From CALZJC01 sp963781065 (GTDB lineage: Bacteria > Acidobacteriota > Thermoanaerobaculia > Multivoradales > JAHEKO01), in the NCBI GenBank assembly GCA_963781065.1, contig CAWAET010000004.1:124001-188000 (forward strand): a stretch of 64,000 bases of DNA, written 5' to 3'. The notes under the pieces were generated by a model. The model was not told the origin of the DNA and did no database searches. It saw only the letters and a program-made list of their open reading frames with translations. A program made the position numbers and the translations under genes. Below, piece after piece: positions 30,099-38,778 of the stretch; the stretch's first letter is position 1; each line of letters starts with the position of its first letter.

Positions 30099-31223
30099 CT
30101 ACGGCGCCGGCTGGACGTAGCCCGCGTCGAGCAGCTCCCAGATGCGGTCTACGGTGTGACGGGGTACCCCGGGGCCGTCGATCTGCGGGAAGTGCGGCGC
30201 GTGCTTGCTGAGGTCGATCGCGGCCGCCGCCTCCTCCGCCGACATGTCCGCGGCGCGCAGATGGCCCGCCTGGTGCCAGAGGTCGATCAAGTACAGCTGC
30301 AGGTGCCGCACCCGCTCCACCTCGGTGTAGGCCGGGCCGTGGCCCGGCAGGATCACCTCGACGTCGAGGGCCGCAACCTCGTCGAGCGCCGCGACCCACT
30401 CGGGGACGAAAGCGTCGCCCATGTAGGGCAGCCCGGCGGTCAGCAGGTCGCCCGAGATGAGTGCCTTCTCCGCCGGCAGGTAGACCACGACGTCGCCGCC
30501 GGTGTGGCCGCGGCCGAGGTGCAGCAGGCGGATCTCGCGGCCGCCGCGGTAGAGCGTCACCGCCTCGCGCAGCGCCAGGGTCGGCGCCCGCGGGGCGACC
30601 GCCTCGCTTTCCTCGTAGACCTTCATGGCGAAAGCCATGCGCTGCTCCATCGCCGCCCGCTCCTCCTCCGAGAGTGAATCGAGCCCCGCCCTCATCCGCT
30701 CCACGCCCTGCGGCGTGCCGCCGATGAAGCCCTCGTAGCCGCGCCCGCGCTTGCTGTCGCCGGCGGCGACCTTCCGCCGGGTGAACTCGTGCGCCACGAT
30801 CTCGACGTCGGGGCCGAAGGCCTGGTTGCCGTGGGTGTGGTCGAAGTGGAAGTGGGTGTTGACCAGGTAGCGGATCGGTTTGTCGGTGATCTTCTCGAGG
30901 TCGGCCAGCAGCGCCTTCGCCGCCGAGGGCGTCATGTGCGAGTCGACCACCAGGACGTCGCGCTCGTTGACCACCAGGGCGCCGTTCGAGCCGGCGGCCA
31001 CCGTGTCGCCGCCGACCGCGTGCCAGACGCCGGGGCGGACCTCGGTGAAGGTGAAGGCGTCGCCTTCTACCGTCTTCCATTCATGGCGCTGCGGTTCCTG
31101 GCGCTGCGGTTCCTGACCCTGGGATTCCCGGCCCTGGGATTCATGGCCGTCGGCCGGGGCGGTGAACGGGACGGCCAGCAGCAGGGCCAGCAAGACCTGG
31201 GGCAAGACTCGTGATTCGCGCAT
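30099..31223 (-). CDS. Exported metallo-beta-lactamase-fold hydrolase
   Basis: The 374-residue protein has a signal peptide (residues 1-25), a short tandem Gln/Glu-rich linker (variants of SQGRE, PQRQE), and an MBL fold with the zinc motif THFHFDHTHGN (near residue 120), further ligands in LGRGHTGGDVVVY and GDLL, and HGPAYT. Periplasmic members of this family include lactonases and quinoprotein-relay-like hydrolases. The substrate cannot be told. The linker repeats look like recent short duplications. Confidence 0.75.
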   Translation of the reverse strand: MRESRVLPQVLLALLLAVPFTAPADGHESQGRESQGQEPQRQEPQRHEWKTVEGDAFTFTEVRPGVWHAVGGDTVAAGSNGALVVNERDVLVVDSHMTPSAAKALLADLEKITDKPIRYLVNTHFHFDHTHGNQAFGPDVEIVAHEFTRRKVAAGDSKRGRGYEGFIGGTPQGVERMRAGLDSLSEEERAAMEQRMAFAMKVYEESEAVAPRAPTLALREAVTLYRGGREIRLLHLGRGHTGGDVVVYLPAEKALISGDLLTAGLPYMGDAFVPEWVAALDEVAALDVEVILPGHGPAYTEVERVRHLQLYLIDLWHQAGHLRAADMSAEEAAAAIDLSKHAPHFPQIDGPGVPRHTVDRIWELLDAGYVQPAP

Positions 31224-31314
31224 GCCTGGAGACTAACAGCGCCGCAAGGCCGGGATGCCCCTGGCCGATACCCGCTCCGACCCGGCCGCTCTCGGCTGGG
31301 ACGGCGGAAGCGCT

Positions 31315-31824
31315 CTACCCCTCGGGGAGCACCCGGCGCCCGAAGCGCAGGCGGTCCAGCCAGTAGCGCTCGCGCAGCACCTCGGTCTCGACCACGCCAT
31401 GCGAGCTCGAGGCGTGGATCATGCGGAGCGGAGCGCCGGCCGCCGAGACCACCAGGCCGACATGGTTCGGCTTGGCGGCGGTAGCGAAGAAGACCAGGTC
31501 TCCGGCCCGCAGCTCGTCGAGGGGCACCCAGCTGCCGGCCTCGGCCTGCTCTGCCGCGGTCCGCGGCAGCGGCACGCCGGCGGCGGCGAAGGCGTAGGAG
31601 GTCAGGCCGGAGCAGTCGAACCCACGCCGGTCGTCGCCGCCGTAGCGGTAGGGTGCGCCGAGGACCGAGCGCGCGGCGGCCACGGGGCCGGACGGTCTCT
31701 CATCAGGCGACGCCGCGCGGGGCTGGGGCACCTCGCGGGGCGCCCGCACAGGGGCCGAGCCGCAGCCCGCGGCCAGCGCCACCGCGATCGCGGCCAGGAC
31801 CAGCGCGCATCGGCGAGCCTCCAT
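31315..31824 (-). CDS. NlpC/P60 cell-wall hydrolase lipoprotein
   Basis: Starting at the ATG at 31824, the 169-residue product has a lipoprotein signal with lipobox LAAGC and a NlpC/P60 domain: catalytic Cys in FDCSGLTSYAF, His in NHVGLVV, and a third polar residue in MIHASSSHGV. Such enzymes cut the D-Glu/diamino-acid bond of peptidoglycan peptides. The longer upstream frame has no signal logic and is not used. The neighbouring MBL-fold gene is on the same strand but 91 bases apart. Confidence 0.85.
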   Translation of the reverse strand: MEARRCALVLAAIAVALAAGCGSAPVRAPREVPQPRAASPDERPSGPVAAARSVLGAPYRYGGDDRRGFDCSGLTSYAFAAAGVPLPRTAAEQAEAGSWVPLDELRAGDLVFFATAAKPNHVGLVVSAAGAPLRMIHASSSHGVVETEVLRERYWLDRLRFGRRVLPEG

Positions 31825-31918
31825 TCCGGGAAGGGCGGATAACGATTGCCGCGTCAAACCGTAGACAGGGTATCGTCTCGGCACTTCACGCCCGCGAACG
31901 AGTCAAGGGGGACCACTC

Positions 31919-32707
31919 ATGATCCGACGGATAACACGGGAATCGTACCGGGCGCTGGCGCTGACGGCAGCCCTGTCGCTGGCCGCGGCCGGCGCGCAAG
32001 GCGCCGGCTCGCAGGAGGTCGTCACCAGGATGATCGACGCGCACGGCGGCATGGACGCCTGGGCGGCGGCGCCGACGGTGGCCTTCACCGAGGAGTTTCG
32101 CCAGGGCGAGGCGACCGCCGGCTTCCCGGGCCGGGTGATCGTCGAGCAGGGCCGGCGCCGGGCGATGCTCGACTACAACGGCATGCGGGCGTTCTGGGAC
32201 GGCGAGAAGGCCTGGAGCGTCAACTGGATGGTGCCCATGCCACCCCGCTTCCTGGCGCTGCTCAACTACTACTTCGTCAACCTGCCGTGGCTGACCCGGG
32301 ACGACGGGGTCATCCTGGGCGAGCCCGGCACCGGCAAGCTGTGGGACGACCCGACCGAGTACGTCACCGTGAAGATGACCTTTGCCCCCGGGGTCGGCGA
32401 CACGCCCGACGACTACTACATCCTCTACATCCACCCGGAGACCCATCAACTCAGGGCCAACGAGTACGTCGTCACCTACCGCTCGCTGCTGCCCGAAGGC
32501 GTCGACGCCACCGATCCGCACATTCTCGTCTACGACGAGTACACCGAGGTCGGCGGGCTGGTGGTGCCGAGCCACTACACGATCTACCTGACCGACCGGT
32601 CGATCTACGGCTCCTGCGCCATCACCGGCTGGTCGTTCAGCGAGCCCTGGGACGAGAGCTGGATGGAGATGCCCGAGGGGGCGGTGGTGGACACCAGCGA
32701 GCCTTGA
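31919..32707 (+). CDS. Exported LolA-like protein
   Basis: The 262-residue product has a signal peptide (residues 1-29), the motif DAHGGMDAWAAAPTVAF and a beta-rich domain containing FWDGEKAWSVNW and YYILYIHPETHQL. It belongs with the exported proteins at 15679 and 17603 by the GG-x-D-x-W opening and the later D/G-x-x-AW. The substrate is unknown. It has an AAGGGGG ribosome site. The 3' side opens into the repeat island at 32708-33353. Confidence 0.6.
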   Translation: MIRRITRESYRALALTAALSLAAAGAQGAGSQEVVTRMIDAHGGMDAWAAAPTVAFTEEFRQGEATAGFPGRVIVEQGRRRAMLDYNGMRAFWDGEKAWSVNWMVPMPPRFLALLNYYFVNLPWLTRDDGVILGEPGTGKLWDDPTEYVTVKMTFAPGVGDTPDDYYILYIHPETHQLRANEYVVTYRSLLPEGVDATDPHILVYDEYTEVGGLVVPSHYTIYLTDRSIYGSCAITGWSFSEPWDESWMEMPEGAVVDTSEP

Positions 32708-32858
32708 GGCCCCCCGGACGGGCCACCGTCGGAGGGGCGGTCCGGAGGAACGGCAGCATCGGCAGAGACTCGGCGACAGGGCCACGGAGCCGGCCCGGAA
32801 GTGGCGGCCGGCAGATAAGCGGCGATGCTTGGCGCCGGCTCGGCAACAGGCAGTCGAG

Positions 32859-33003
32859 GGATGGGTCCTCCGGGGGGCCGGCCCGCGCTGTTCCGAATAT
32901 GGGCAGGAGGCGCCGCCTCCTTCGCGCGCCGCTCGGACCGGGCGATGCCCTTTGGCCGGAGGTGCAAGCGCGCCGGCTCAGAGCGCCCCCGGGTGGACCC
33001 ATC
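32859..33003. repeat. Inverted-repeat element of about 145 bp
   Basis: GATGGGTCCTCCGGGGGG near 32859 pairs with GCGCCCCCGGGTGGACCCATC ending near 33003, with one or two mismatches or bulges. Inside lies a short palindrome GGAGGCGCCGCCTCC. The architecture matches the type B elements, but the interior is not clearly related. Confidence 0.55.
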
Positions 33004-33040
33004 CCGTGCGACTCCGGACGCCGGCCTGCCGGTGAGCGGC

Positions 33041-33330
33041 TGACGCCCCGCGAGGAGCGAAGCATAAACATGCAATAGCGAAGCGACCGCGGGGCGACCC
33101 GGAGGCGAAGCCCGGCCCACGTGCACCACCGGAGGGCGTAGCCGGAGTGGGCGCCCCCGAGGAGCGGAGCCTTGGCTGCGAGCGCAGCGACCGGGGAGCG
33201 ACCACGCAGGCGAAGCCCGGCCCCGTACGCAAACCGGAGGGCGTAGCCGGAGTGGGCGCCCCGCGAGGAGCGAAGCATAAACATACGTAGCGAAGCGACC
33301 GCGGGGCGTCCCGTAGGCGAAGCCCGGCCC
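33041..33330 (+). repeat. GCGNAGC hairpin repeat array, three units
   Basis: Units span about 33042-33119 (left part missing), 33128-33224 and 33233-33330. Each full unit reads CCGGAGGGCGTAGCCGGAGTGG, a left stem, GAGCGNAGC, a variable loop, AGCGNAGCGACC, a right stem, then GGCGAAGCCCGGCCC. Every full unit holds four GCGNAGC heptamers. Stems are GCGCCCCGCG/CGCGGGGCG in one type and GCCCCCG/CGGGGAGC in the other. The loops come in two forms (ATAAACATGCAAT or CTTGGCTGC). Confidence 0.85.
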
Positions 33331-33353
33331 TATCGCGCAAGCGGCCGCATGCG

Positions 33354-35090
33354 CTACAAGCTCTGCTTGGTCGTCACCAACCACTGCACACTGTCGATCG
33401 TGCCGTCCCCGTCCAGCGGGAAGGCGACGTCGACGTGCACGATCGACTTGCCGCTCGAGCGGCTGGGGCTGATCCGCAGGCCGAAGCCGACGTCCTTGAG
33501 CACGCCCGGGTCCTCGGGGCCGTTGCGCCGGTTGTTGAACCAGGCGCGGCCGGCGTCGAAGAACACCGCCGCGGCGACGTCAGCCAGATGGAAAGCCTCC
33601 CAGCCGGTGAAGAACCGCTGCTCGACGCTGAACAGCCAGCGGCGGTTGCCCTCCTGGAAGCGCAGCGGATAGCCGCGCAGGCCGCTGTCGCCGCCGATGG
33701 TGAGCTGGCGCTCGGGGTCGAGGTTGTCGACCAGGTCGCCCTGGAGCTCGGCGAAGAACAGGTGCTCGCCCCAGTTGCGCCAATAGAAGCGGACCCGGCT
33801 GCTGGCGCCCAGCGAGTCGAGCTCGTCGCTGCCGGTGCGCGCCCCCAGGGCGTTGTCGCTGAACAGCAGCATTCCCTTGCCCGGGCGGAAGCCGCGCGAG
33901 GCGGCGAGGGAGACCACCGCCAGGTCGTCGGTGGCGCCAAGGGCGGTCGATGCCCAGCCGAGGCGGGCGCGCAGCCGCACCCCCAGGTTGACGTCTTCGG
34001 TGCGGGCGATCTTCTCCAGGTCCTTGATCTCGACGAAGCGGTCCTCGATCCACTCATAGTCCACCCACGGCCGTGAGAAGGACCGTTCGGGGGGGATCGG
34101 CACGTCGGCGGCGGTGCCCGGGACGGCAAAGAACTGGTCGCGGTCGTAGGTGAAGCCGAAGGTCCAGCGGTGCGCCGCGCCCTGGCGCAGACCGGACGAG
34201 AGGCCCCAGTAGGCCTCGTAGAGCTCGATCTTGTGCCCCAGCCGGCTAATCCTCTCGCCGCGATCGAACTGGGGATCGATGCGCTCCTCATCGAGGAGGA
34301 TCAACCCCGACGCGCGGCGGGCGTCGAGCGCGTGGAACGGCTTCCACAGCTTGAGCAGATAGCGATTGCCGTCGCTGTTGGTCGACAGCGAGATCTCGGT
34401 CGAGACGCGGCTACCGAACAAGGTGTCCTCGCGGTAGACGAGCTCCGAGGTGGTGCGATCAACGCCGGAGGTGCGCTTGACCCCCAGCTCCCTGCCGCTG
34501 CCGAGAAAGTTCTCGTCGCGCAGATGGAGGGTGAGGTCGTTCTCGCCGCCGGCGCGGCCGAAGCTGACGCCTCCGGTCAGGGTCCAGACGTCGCGGGTGC
34601 GCACCACGACGTCCACCTTGCCGTCGCGGTAGCGCACCGGCTCGATCTCGGCCTCGTAAAGGTAGTCGCGGGTGCGCAGGATGCGCTCCGACTCGTCGAG
34701 CAGCCGCCGCGAGTAGGGATCGCCTTCGCCAAACAGCAGGTCCTCGCGGATTACCTGGTCACGGGTGTTGATGTGCAGCGCGTTGACCCAGCGGTAGACC
34801 CGCCAGTTCTCGTGCGGGTCCTCTTCGTCGAAGATGTCGCCGACCCGCACGATCACCCTGCCGATGCGCGCCTGTTCCGCCTCGAGAACCTCGTCGGACG
34901 GCATCGGCGCCGGCCCGGGTGCCGGGCCGGGAACCGGGCCGTTCGCCGCCGCCGAGGCCAGCGCTACCGGCAGCCCTGGCTGCCCCAACGCCGGCAGCGC
35001 CGAGATCGCCACCAGCAGCAGGACGACTGCCGCGATCGAGACGCCGCCTCGACGCGGCGGCCGGCCGTTCCCTGAAGGCAGTTCCGACAT
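33354..35090 (-). CDS. BamA/TamA-like outer-membrane beta-barrel protein with a POTRA-type domain
   Basis: The 578-residue protein has a signal peptide (to about residue 37), a proline/alanine linker, a POTRA-like domain (INTRDQVIREDLLFGEGDPYSRRLLDESERILR, about 105-140) and a C-terminal barrel with the Omp85 hallmark GGDSGLRGYPLRF (VRGF-like motif), ending in a short strand. It likely inserts or translocates proteins or lipids at the outer membrane. It is the last gene before the repeat island, with its stop 24 bases from the array. It starts at an ATG overlapping a weak GGAG. Confidence 0.75.
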   Translation of the reverse strand: MSELPSGNGRPPRRGGVSIAAVVLLLVAISALPALGQPGLPVALASAAANGPVPGPAPGPAPMPSDEVLEAEQARIGRVIVRVGDIFDEEDPHENWRVYRWVNALHINTRDQVIREDLLFGEGDPYSRRLLDESERILRTRDYLYEAEIEPVRYRDGKVDVVVRTRDVWTLTGGVSFGRAGGENDLTLHLRDENFLGSGRELGVKRTSGVDRTTSELVYREDTLFGSRVSTEISLSTNSDGNRYLLKLWKPFHALDARRASGLILLDEERIDPQFDRGERISRLGHKIELYEAYWGLSSGLRQGAAHRWTFGFTYDRDQFFAVPGTAADVPIPPERSFSRPWVDYEWIEDRFVEIKDLEKIARTEDVNLGVRLRARLGWASTALGATDDLAVVSLAASRGFRPGKGMLLFSDNALGARTGSDELDSLGASSRVRFYWRNWGEHLFFAELQGDLVDNLDPERQLTIGGDSGLRGYPLRFQEGNRRWLFSVEQRFFTGWEAFHLADVAAAVFFDAGRAWFNNRRNGPEDPGVLKDVGFGLRISPSRSSGKSIVHVDVAFPLDGDGTIDSVQWLVTTKQSL

Positions 35091-35226
35091 TCTCCGGGGG
35101 CGGATCCTACTGCGCCCGCACCCGGCCGTGCACCGCCCCCGGCGACGAGCGGCGCGACGGGGCGCTCACCGGGAAAGCCCGGCCCCGAGGCCACGGGCGC
35201 CGCAGCGGCGGGCCGCGGTGCTCCGG

Positions 35227-35232
35227 TAGGAT
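35227..35232 (+). promoter_or_regulatory. Candidate -10 element of a leaderless transcript (TAGGAT)
   Basis: TAGGAT ends 8 bases before the ATG at 35241 and no ribosome site lies between. This spacing puts the transcript start at or next to the start codon, as in leaderless genes. Confidence 0.4.
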
Positions 35233-35240
35233 CGGCGGCC

Positions 35241-36011
35241 ATGGCGCTGCGCATCCTGCTGCTTCAGGCCCGGGACGAGGACGACCCCATGCGGGAGGAG
35301 GAGGTCCTCTCTTTCGCCGCAAAGACGCGCCTCACCCCCGAGCAGTTCGACCAGCACGACCTGCTGGCCGGGCCGCCCGAGTTGTCGCGGGTGCTCGACC
35401 ACGACGCCATGATGGTCGGCGGCAGCGGCGACTACTACGTCTCGAAGCGCAACCTGCCGGCCTTCGACGAGCTGCTCGCGGTGCTCGCCGAGGTGGTCGC
35501 CGCCGGCCACCCCACCTTCGCCTCCTGCTTCGGCTTTCAGCTGCTGACCGTCGCCCTGGGCGGCGAGATCATCCACGACCCGGAGTCGACCGAGGTCGGC
35601 ACCTACGAGCTCGAGCTCACCGAGGCGGGCGCGCGCGACAGCCTGCTGGGCTCGCTGCCGCGCCGCTTCATGGCGCAGCTGGGCCGCAAGGACCGCGCCT
35701 CCCGGCTGCCGCCCGGCGTCAGCAACCTGGCCTCGAGCCGGCGCAACCCCCATCAGGCCTTCCGGGTGCCGGGGCAGCCGGTATGGGCCACCCAGTTCCA
35801 TCCCGAGCTCGACGCCCGCACCAACAAGGACCGCTTCATCCGCTATCTCGACGCCTACGCGATGCACATGACCCCCGAGGAGAAGCGCACGGCGCTGAGC
35901 CGCTACCACGAGAGCCCGGAGACGGCGGCGCTGCTGCCCGCCTTCCTGCGCCTGGTCTTCGGCGAACGGCACGCTCCGGCGGTGGTCGCCATTCCACAAG
36001 GAAACCGATGA
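35241..36011 (+). CDS. Class I glutamine amidotransferase-like protein
   Basis: This 256-residue stand-alone protein has the catalytic nucleophile in FASCFGFQLL (Cys near residue 95) and His-Glu in TQFHPELDARTN. Such GuaA-like single-domain enzymes remove ammonia from glutamine or gamma-glutamyl compounds. The start lies 8 bases after a TAGGAT hexamer with no Shine-Dalgarno, suggesting a leaderless message. Its TGA overlaps the ATG of proC by two bases, so they form a unit, perhaps around glutamate/proline metabolism (inference). Confidence 0.8.
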   Translation: MALRILLLQARDEDDPMREEEVLSFAAKTRLTPEQFDQHDLLAGPPELSRVLDHDAMMVGGSGDYYVSKRNLPAFDELLAVLAEVVAAGHPTFASCFGFQLLTVALGGEIIHDPESTEVGTYELELTEAGARDSLLGSLPRRFMAQLGRKDRASRLPPGVSNLASSRRNPHQAFRVPGQPVWATQFHPELDARTNKDRFIRYLDAYAMHMTPEEKRTALSRYHESPETAALLPAFLRLVFGERHAPAVVAIPQGNR

Positions 36012-36826
36012 TGAGCCAGCTGAACTTCGACAAGGTCGCGGTCCTCGGGGCCGGCAAGATGGGCAACACCCTGATCCACGCCATGCGCCAGGGCGGGCTG
36101 GCGGCGGAGCGGATCGTCGCCACCGGCCGCCGCGAAGCGGAGCTCGGCCGCCTCGCCGAGCGCGAGGGCGTCGCGGTCGGCCGCGACAATCGCGCGGCGG
36201 TCGCCGGCGCCGACCTGGTGCTGCTGTGCGTCAAGCCGCAGGTGGTTGCCGAGGTGCTGGATCAGATCGGCGACGCCATGGGCGACGGTCAGGTGCTGGT
36301 CTCGATCGCCGCCGGCGCCACCACCGCCCTGCTCGAAAAGCACCTGCCGGACGGGGTGCCGGTGATCCGGGCGATGCCCAACACCCCGAGCCTGATCGGC
36401 GCCGGCATGACGGCGCTGTGCGGCGGCCGTTGGGCGTCCGAAGAGCAGATCGAGACGGCGCGGCGGGTCTTCGCCGGCATGGGCCGCACCATGGTGCTCG
36501 ACGAGAAGCTCTTCGACGCCGTCACCGGCCTGTCGGCCAGCGGCCCGGCCTTTGTCTACATCATCATCGAGGCGCTGGCCGAGGGCGGAGTCAAGGCCGG
36601 TCTGCCGCGCAAGGTGGCCACCGAGCTGGCGGCGGCGGCGTGTTTTGGCGCCGCCAAGATGGTGCTCGACACCGAGGCCCACCCGGCGCTGCTCAAGGAC
36701 GACGTCACCACGCCGGCCGGCTGCACCATGGACGGCATCCTGATGCTGGAAGAGGGCGGCCTGCGGGTGACCCTGATCAAGGCGGTGATCGAGGCCACCC
36801 GGCGCGCCGGCGAGCTGGTGGACTAG
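36008..36826 (+). CDS. proC: Pyrroline-5-carboxylate reductase
   Basis: This 272-residue cytoplasmic enzyme reduces 1-pyrroline-5-carboxylate with NAD(P)H in the last step of proline synthesis. It shows the Rossmann motif VAVLGAGKMGNTL, LVLLCVKPQVVAEVL, VIRAMPNTPSLIGAGM and the C-terminal signature LPRKVATELAAAACFGAAKM...PAGCTMDGILMLEEGGLR. Two ATGs lie in tandem (36008 and 36011) after an AAGGA site. Overlap with the amidotransferase gene implies coupled translation. Confidence 0.95.
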   Translation: MMSQLNFDKVAVLGAGKMGNTLIHAMRQGGLAAERIVATGRREAELGRLAEREGVAVGRDNRAAVAGADLVLLCVKPQVVAEVLDQIGDAMGDGQVLVSIAAGATTALLEKHLPDGVPVIRAMPNTPSLIGAGMTALCGGRWASEEQIETARRVFAGMGRTMVLDEKLFDAVTGLSASGPAFVYIIIEALAEGGVKAGLPRKVATELAAAACFGAAKMVLDTEAHPALLKDDVTTPAGCTMDGILMLEEGGLRVTLIKAVIEATRRAGELVD

Positions 36827-36844
36827 CTTGGGCGGTGCGGCCGT

Positions 36845-37654
36845 TCAGACCACGATGTAGTCGCCCGGCGCGTAGTCGTGCTTGGCGTTCTCGATCAGGT
36901 CGGCCTCGGCGTCACGCCGCTTGAGCAGGCCGTCGAGGCCCTTGCCGACCCACAGCCGCTTCATCTGGCGCACCAGGTCGGCCATCTTCTCGAGGTCGCC
37001 GGCCTTGACGGCCGGGGCCAGGTCCGCCATCTCCTTGCGGCTCGCGCCGCTCTTGCTGGTCCCCCGGTTGTAGACCAGTGACAGCATCCCGCCCTGGGCA
37101 TCCGCGGGCAGCTTGTCGACGCCGGGGAACGCTTTCAGGGTCATTTTCGCATAGCGGCTGAGCGTCTTCTCGTTGAACACGGACCGGGCTTCGTTGAAGG
37201 GCACTTTCAGACCCACGTCCGCCAGCCGCTTGGCGGCATCCCGCGCCGGGCTGCCCTTCAGACTGGCGACGCCTTTAAGATCCTGGACATAGGCATCGGC
37301 GATCCGGCCCCCCCAGTCCGCCTCGATCTGACTGGCGGAGTTGTAGCCGACGTCATACCCGATCCCGACCGTCACGCCGCTCTTTCCTCCCGGCCAGGTC
37401 GGCTTGGCGAGCCGCCGCGTGTAGTAGCTCTCGCTGATCACCTCGAACGCGACGATCATCTCGACCGCCTTCGTCGAGGGGGTCATCGAGTGCAGCGCGT
37501 CCTTGGTTCGCTTTGGCGCCCCCGCGCTGGACTCCTTGACCATGGAGAAGCCGAGCCGCAGCTCCGCGGCGGTCAGGGTCGCCGGCCCGATGATCCCGTC
37601 GGCGGTGACACCCAACGCCTTCTGAATTCGCGCAATTCGTTCTTTCTGGTTCAT
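36845..37654 (-). CDS. Peptidoglycan-binding, T4-lysozyme-like muramidase
   Basis: The 269-residue protein has no signal peptide. Residues 5-35 (IQKALGVTADGIIGPATLTA) form a PG_binding_1 module. From residue 65 a GH24/pesticin-like lysozyme domain begins, with the probable catalytic Glu71 in VAFEVI and the VTVGIGYDVG strand, followed by a helical half containing LVYNRGT. It should cut the glycan strand of peptidoglycan. An AAGGAGG site precedes the ATG. It begins 62 bases after an LprI-like periplasmic protein on the same strand. Lack of a signal means export would need holin, secretion or lysis. It could be a phage remnant, but no phage genes are nearby. Confidence 0.75.
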   Translation of the reverse strand: MNQKERIARIQKALGVTADGIIGPATLTAAELRLGFSMVKESSAGAPKRTKDALHSMTPSTKAVEMIVAFEVISESYYTRRLAKPTWPGGKSGVTVGIGYDVGYNSASQIEADWGGRIADAYVQDLKGVASLKGSPARDAAKRLADVGLKVPFNEARSVFNEKTLSRYAKMTLKAFPGVDKLPADAQGGMLSLVYNRGTSKSGASRKEMADLAPAVKAGDLEKMADLVRQMKRLWVGKGLDGLLKRRDAEADLIENAKHDYAPGDYIVV

Positions 37655-37716
37655 GCCGTCCTCCTTGGGGTAGGTGGTGCCAGTCTCTTGCGAGATCTGC
37701 GGCCACCACCGAGCGA

Positions 37717-38733
37717 CTACTCGCCGTTCAGCGGTCCCGCGCGGAAATAGGTGCCGTCGAAATAGGCCCGGGCACCGTGGTAGTAGCCGGTGTTCTCCGC
37801 CTTCACTTCCATTCTCTCGCCGTCGAAGAGGAACTCGATGCGGGCGGCCTCGCCGTCGACGGCGGCCTCCGCATCGGTATCGACAAAGACCGCCAGGCGC
37901 TGGTCCGGATCGGCAAACGGCGCGAATCCCCGGATCTCGCCCAGGTGATGGCTCGGGCCGCGGGCGACGCTGATGTCGAACTGCAGGCCGGCGGCCCCCG
38001 CCGGTCCGCCGGCGAGGCGCAACACCATCCGTCCGCCGGCCTCATCCACCCAGACGCCGTCGACTCGCCCCTCCGGGTTGCCCCGGCCATAGGTCTCCAG
38101 AAACCTCGTCCGGGCTTCAGTCAATCCGGCGAGAGACTCCCAGTACCGGGCGCTGGTGTCCGGATCGCCGTCCGCCTCCTCGTCGAGCGCGGCCTGAAAC
38201 TCGGCAATCGAGTCCCGGTATTCGATCCAGTCCCGCTGGCGCTGGCGAAGATCCGCCCTTCCCCCCTCGGGCAGGAGCTCCATCGCGCTTCGGTAGGCGG
38301 CATTCAACGCAGCGTCCGCCTCACCGTGGCGTTCCCGGGCAAGTTGCAGTCGCGCCGCCCGATCGAGCCGCCGATAGGTCCCGCTGGGATCCGGCGCCAC
38401 CGGGTCGGCCCCCTTCCCGGCGACGATCACGATCGCCTCGCTCGCTTCGCCCGCAGCGATCCGCAGAAACAACTCGCCGACGACGGGGGCCTCCTCGCTG
38501 TCCTCCCGCTGGGCCGTCAGCGGGCCGCGATGGACCCCGTCCGCGAGCCGGGTGTCGGCATGGAAGATCCCGGCCTCGGTCCTCAACTCACACGTCAGGT
38601 CCGATCCGTCCCGGGGCCAGACAGTGAGGCGCTCCCGATTCGGACCGAGGAACTCGGCATCGGTTGCGTGGCCGATGCCGGCCGTCGCCAGCAGCAAGAA
38701 AAGGACTAGAGCGTTCAGTAATTTGATGATCAA
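37717..38733 (-). CDS. Exported protein with an LprI-like (DUF1311) lysozyme-inhibitor-type domain
   Basis: The gene starts at a TTG 5 bases after GAGGG; this start gives a clean signal peptide (IIKLLNALVLFLLLATAGIGHA). Residues about 125-180 (GEADAALNAAYRSAMELLPEG, LRQRQRDWIEYRDS) are the helical hairpin of LprI/DUF1311 proteins, some of which inhibit lysozyme. Beta-rich regions before (30-115) and after (215-335) are unassigned. The lysozyme-fold gene lies directly downstream on the same strand. A role in protecting the cell from that or other muramidases is inference. Confidence 0.7.
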   Translation of the reverse strand: MIIKLLNALVLFLLLATAGIGHATDAEFLGPNRERLTVWPRDGSDLTCELRTEAGIFHADTRLADGVHRGPLTAQREDSEEAPVVGELFLRIAAGEASEAIVIVAGKGADPVAPDPSGTYRRLDRAARLQLARERHGEADAALNAAYRSAMELLPEGGRADLRQRQRDWIEYRDSIAEFQAALDEEADGDPDTSARYWESLAGLTEARTRFLETYGRGNPEGRVDGVWVDEAGGRMVLRLAGGPAGAAGLQFDISVARGPSHHLGEIRGFAPFADPDQRLAVFVDTDAEAAVDGEAARIEFLFDGERMEVKAENTGYYHGARAYFDGTYFRAGPLNGE

Positions 38734-38778
38734 TCATACCCTCGGGCAAGTCGGAACGTCCAGAGCCGCCAGGGTGCC

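Larger units (their letters stand above)
32708..33353. other. Gene-free island with a hairpin and the first GCGNAGC repeat array
   Basis: No gene is supported: frames in this stretch merely translate the repeats. It contains a 145 bp inverted-repeat element (32859-33003) and three GCGNAGC units (33041-33330), placed between the stop codons of convergent genes. Confidence 0.7.

Noticed and set aside
32605..33384. Arg/Gly/Ala-rich frames (for example those with AGLRLRVAPRSLRY) in the repeat islands
   Set aside because: They are translations of the GCGNAGC repeats. They recur on both strands at each array, lack ribosome sites and have no domain.
36845..37654. Prophage endolysin
   Set aside because: The lysozyme fold fits, but no holin, spanin, structural or integrase gene is near and the upstream partner is a host-type exported protein. 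Kept as an open alternative only.
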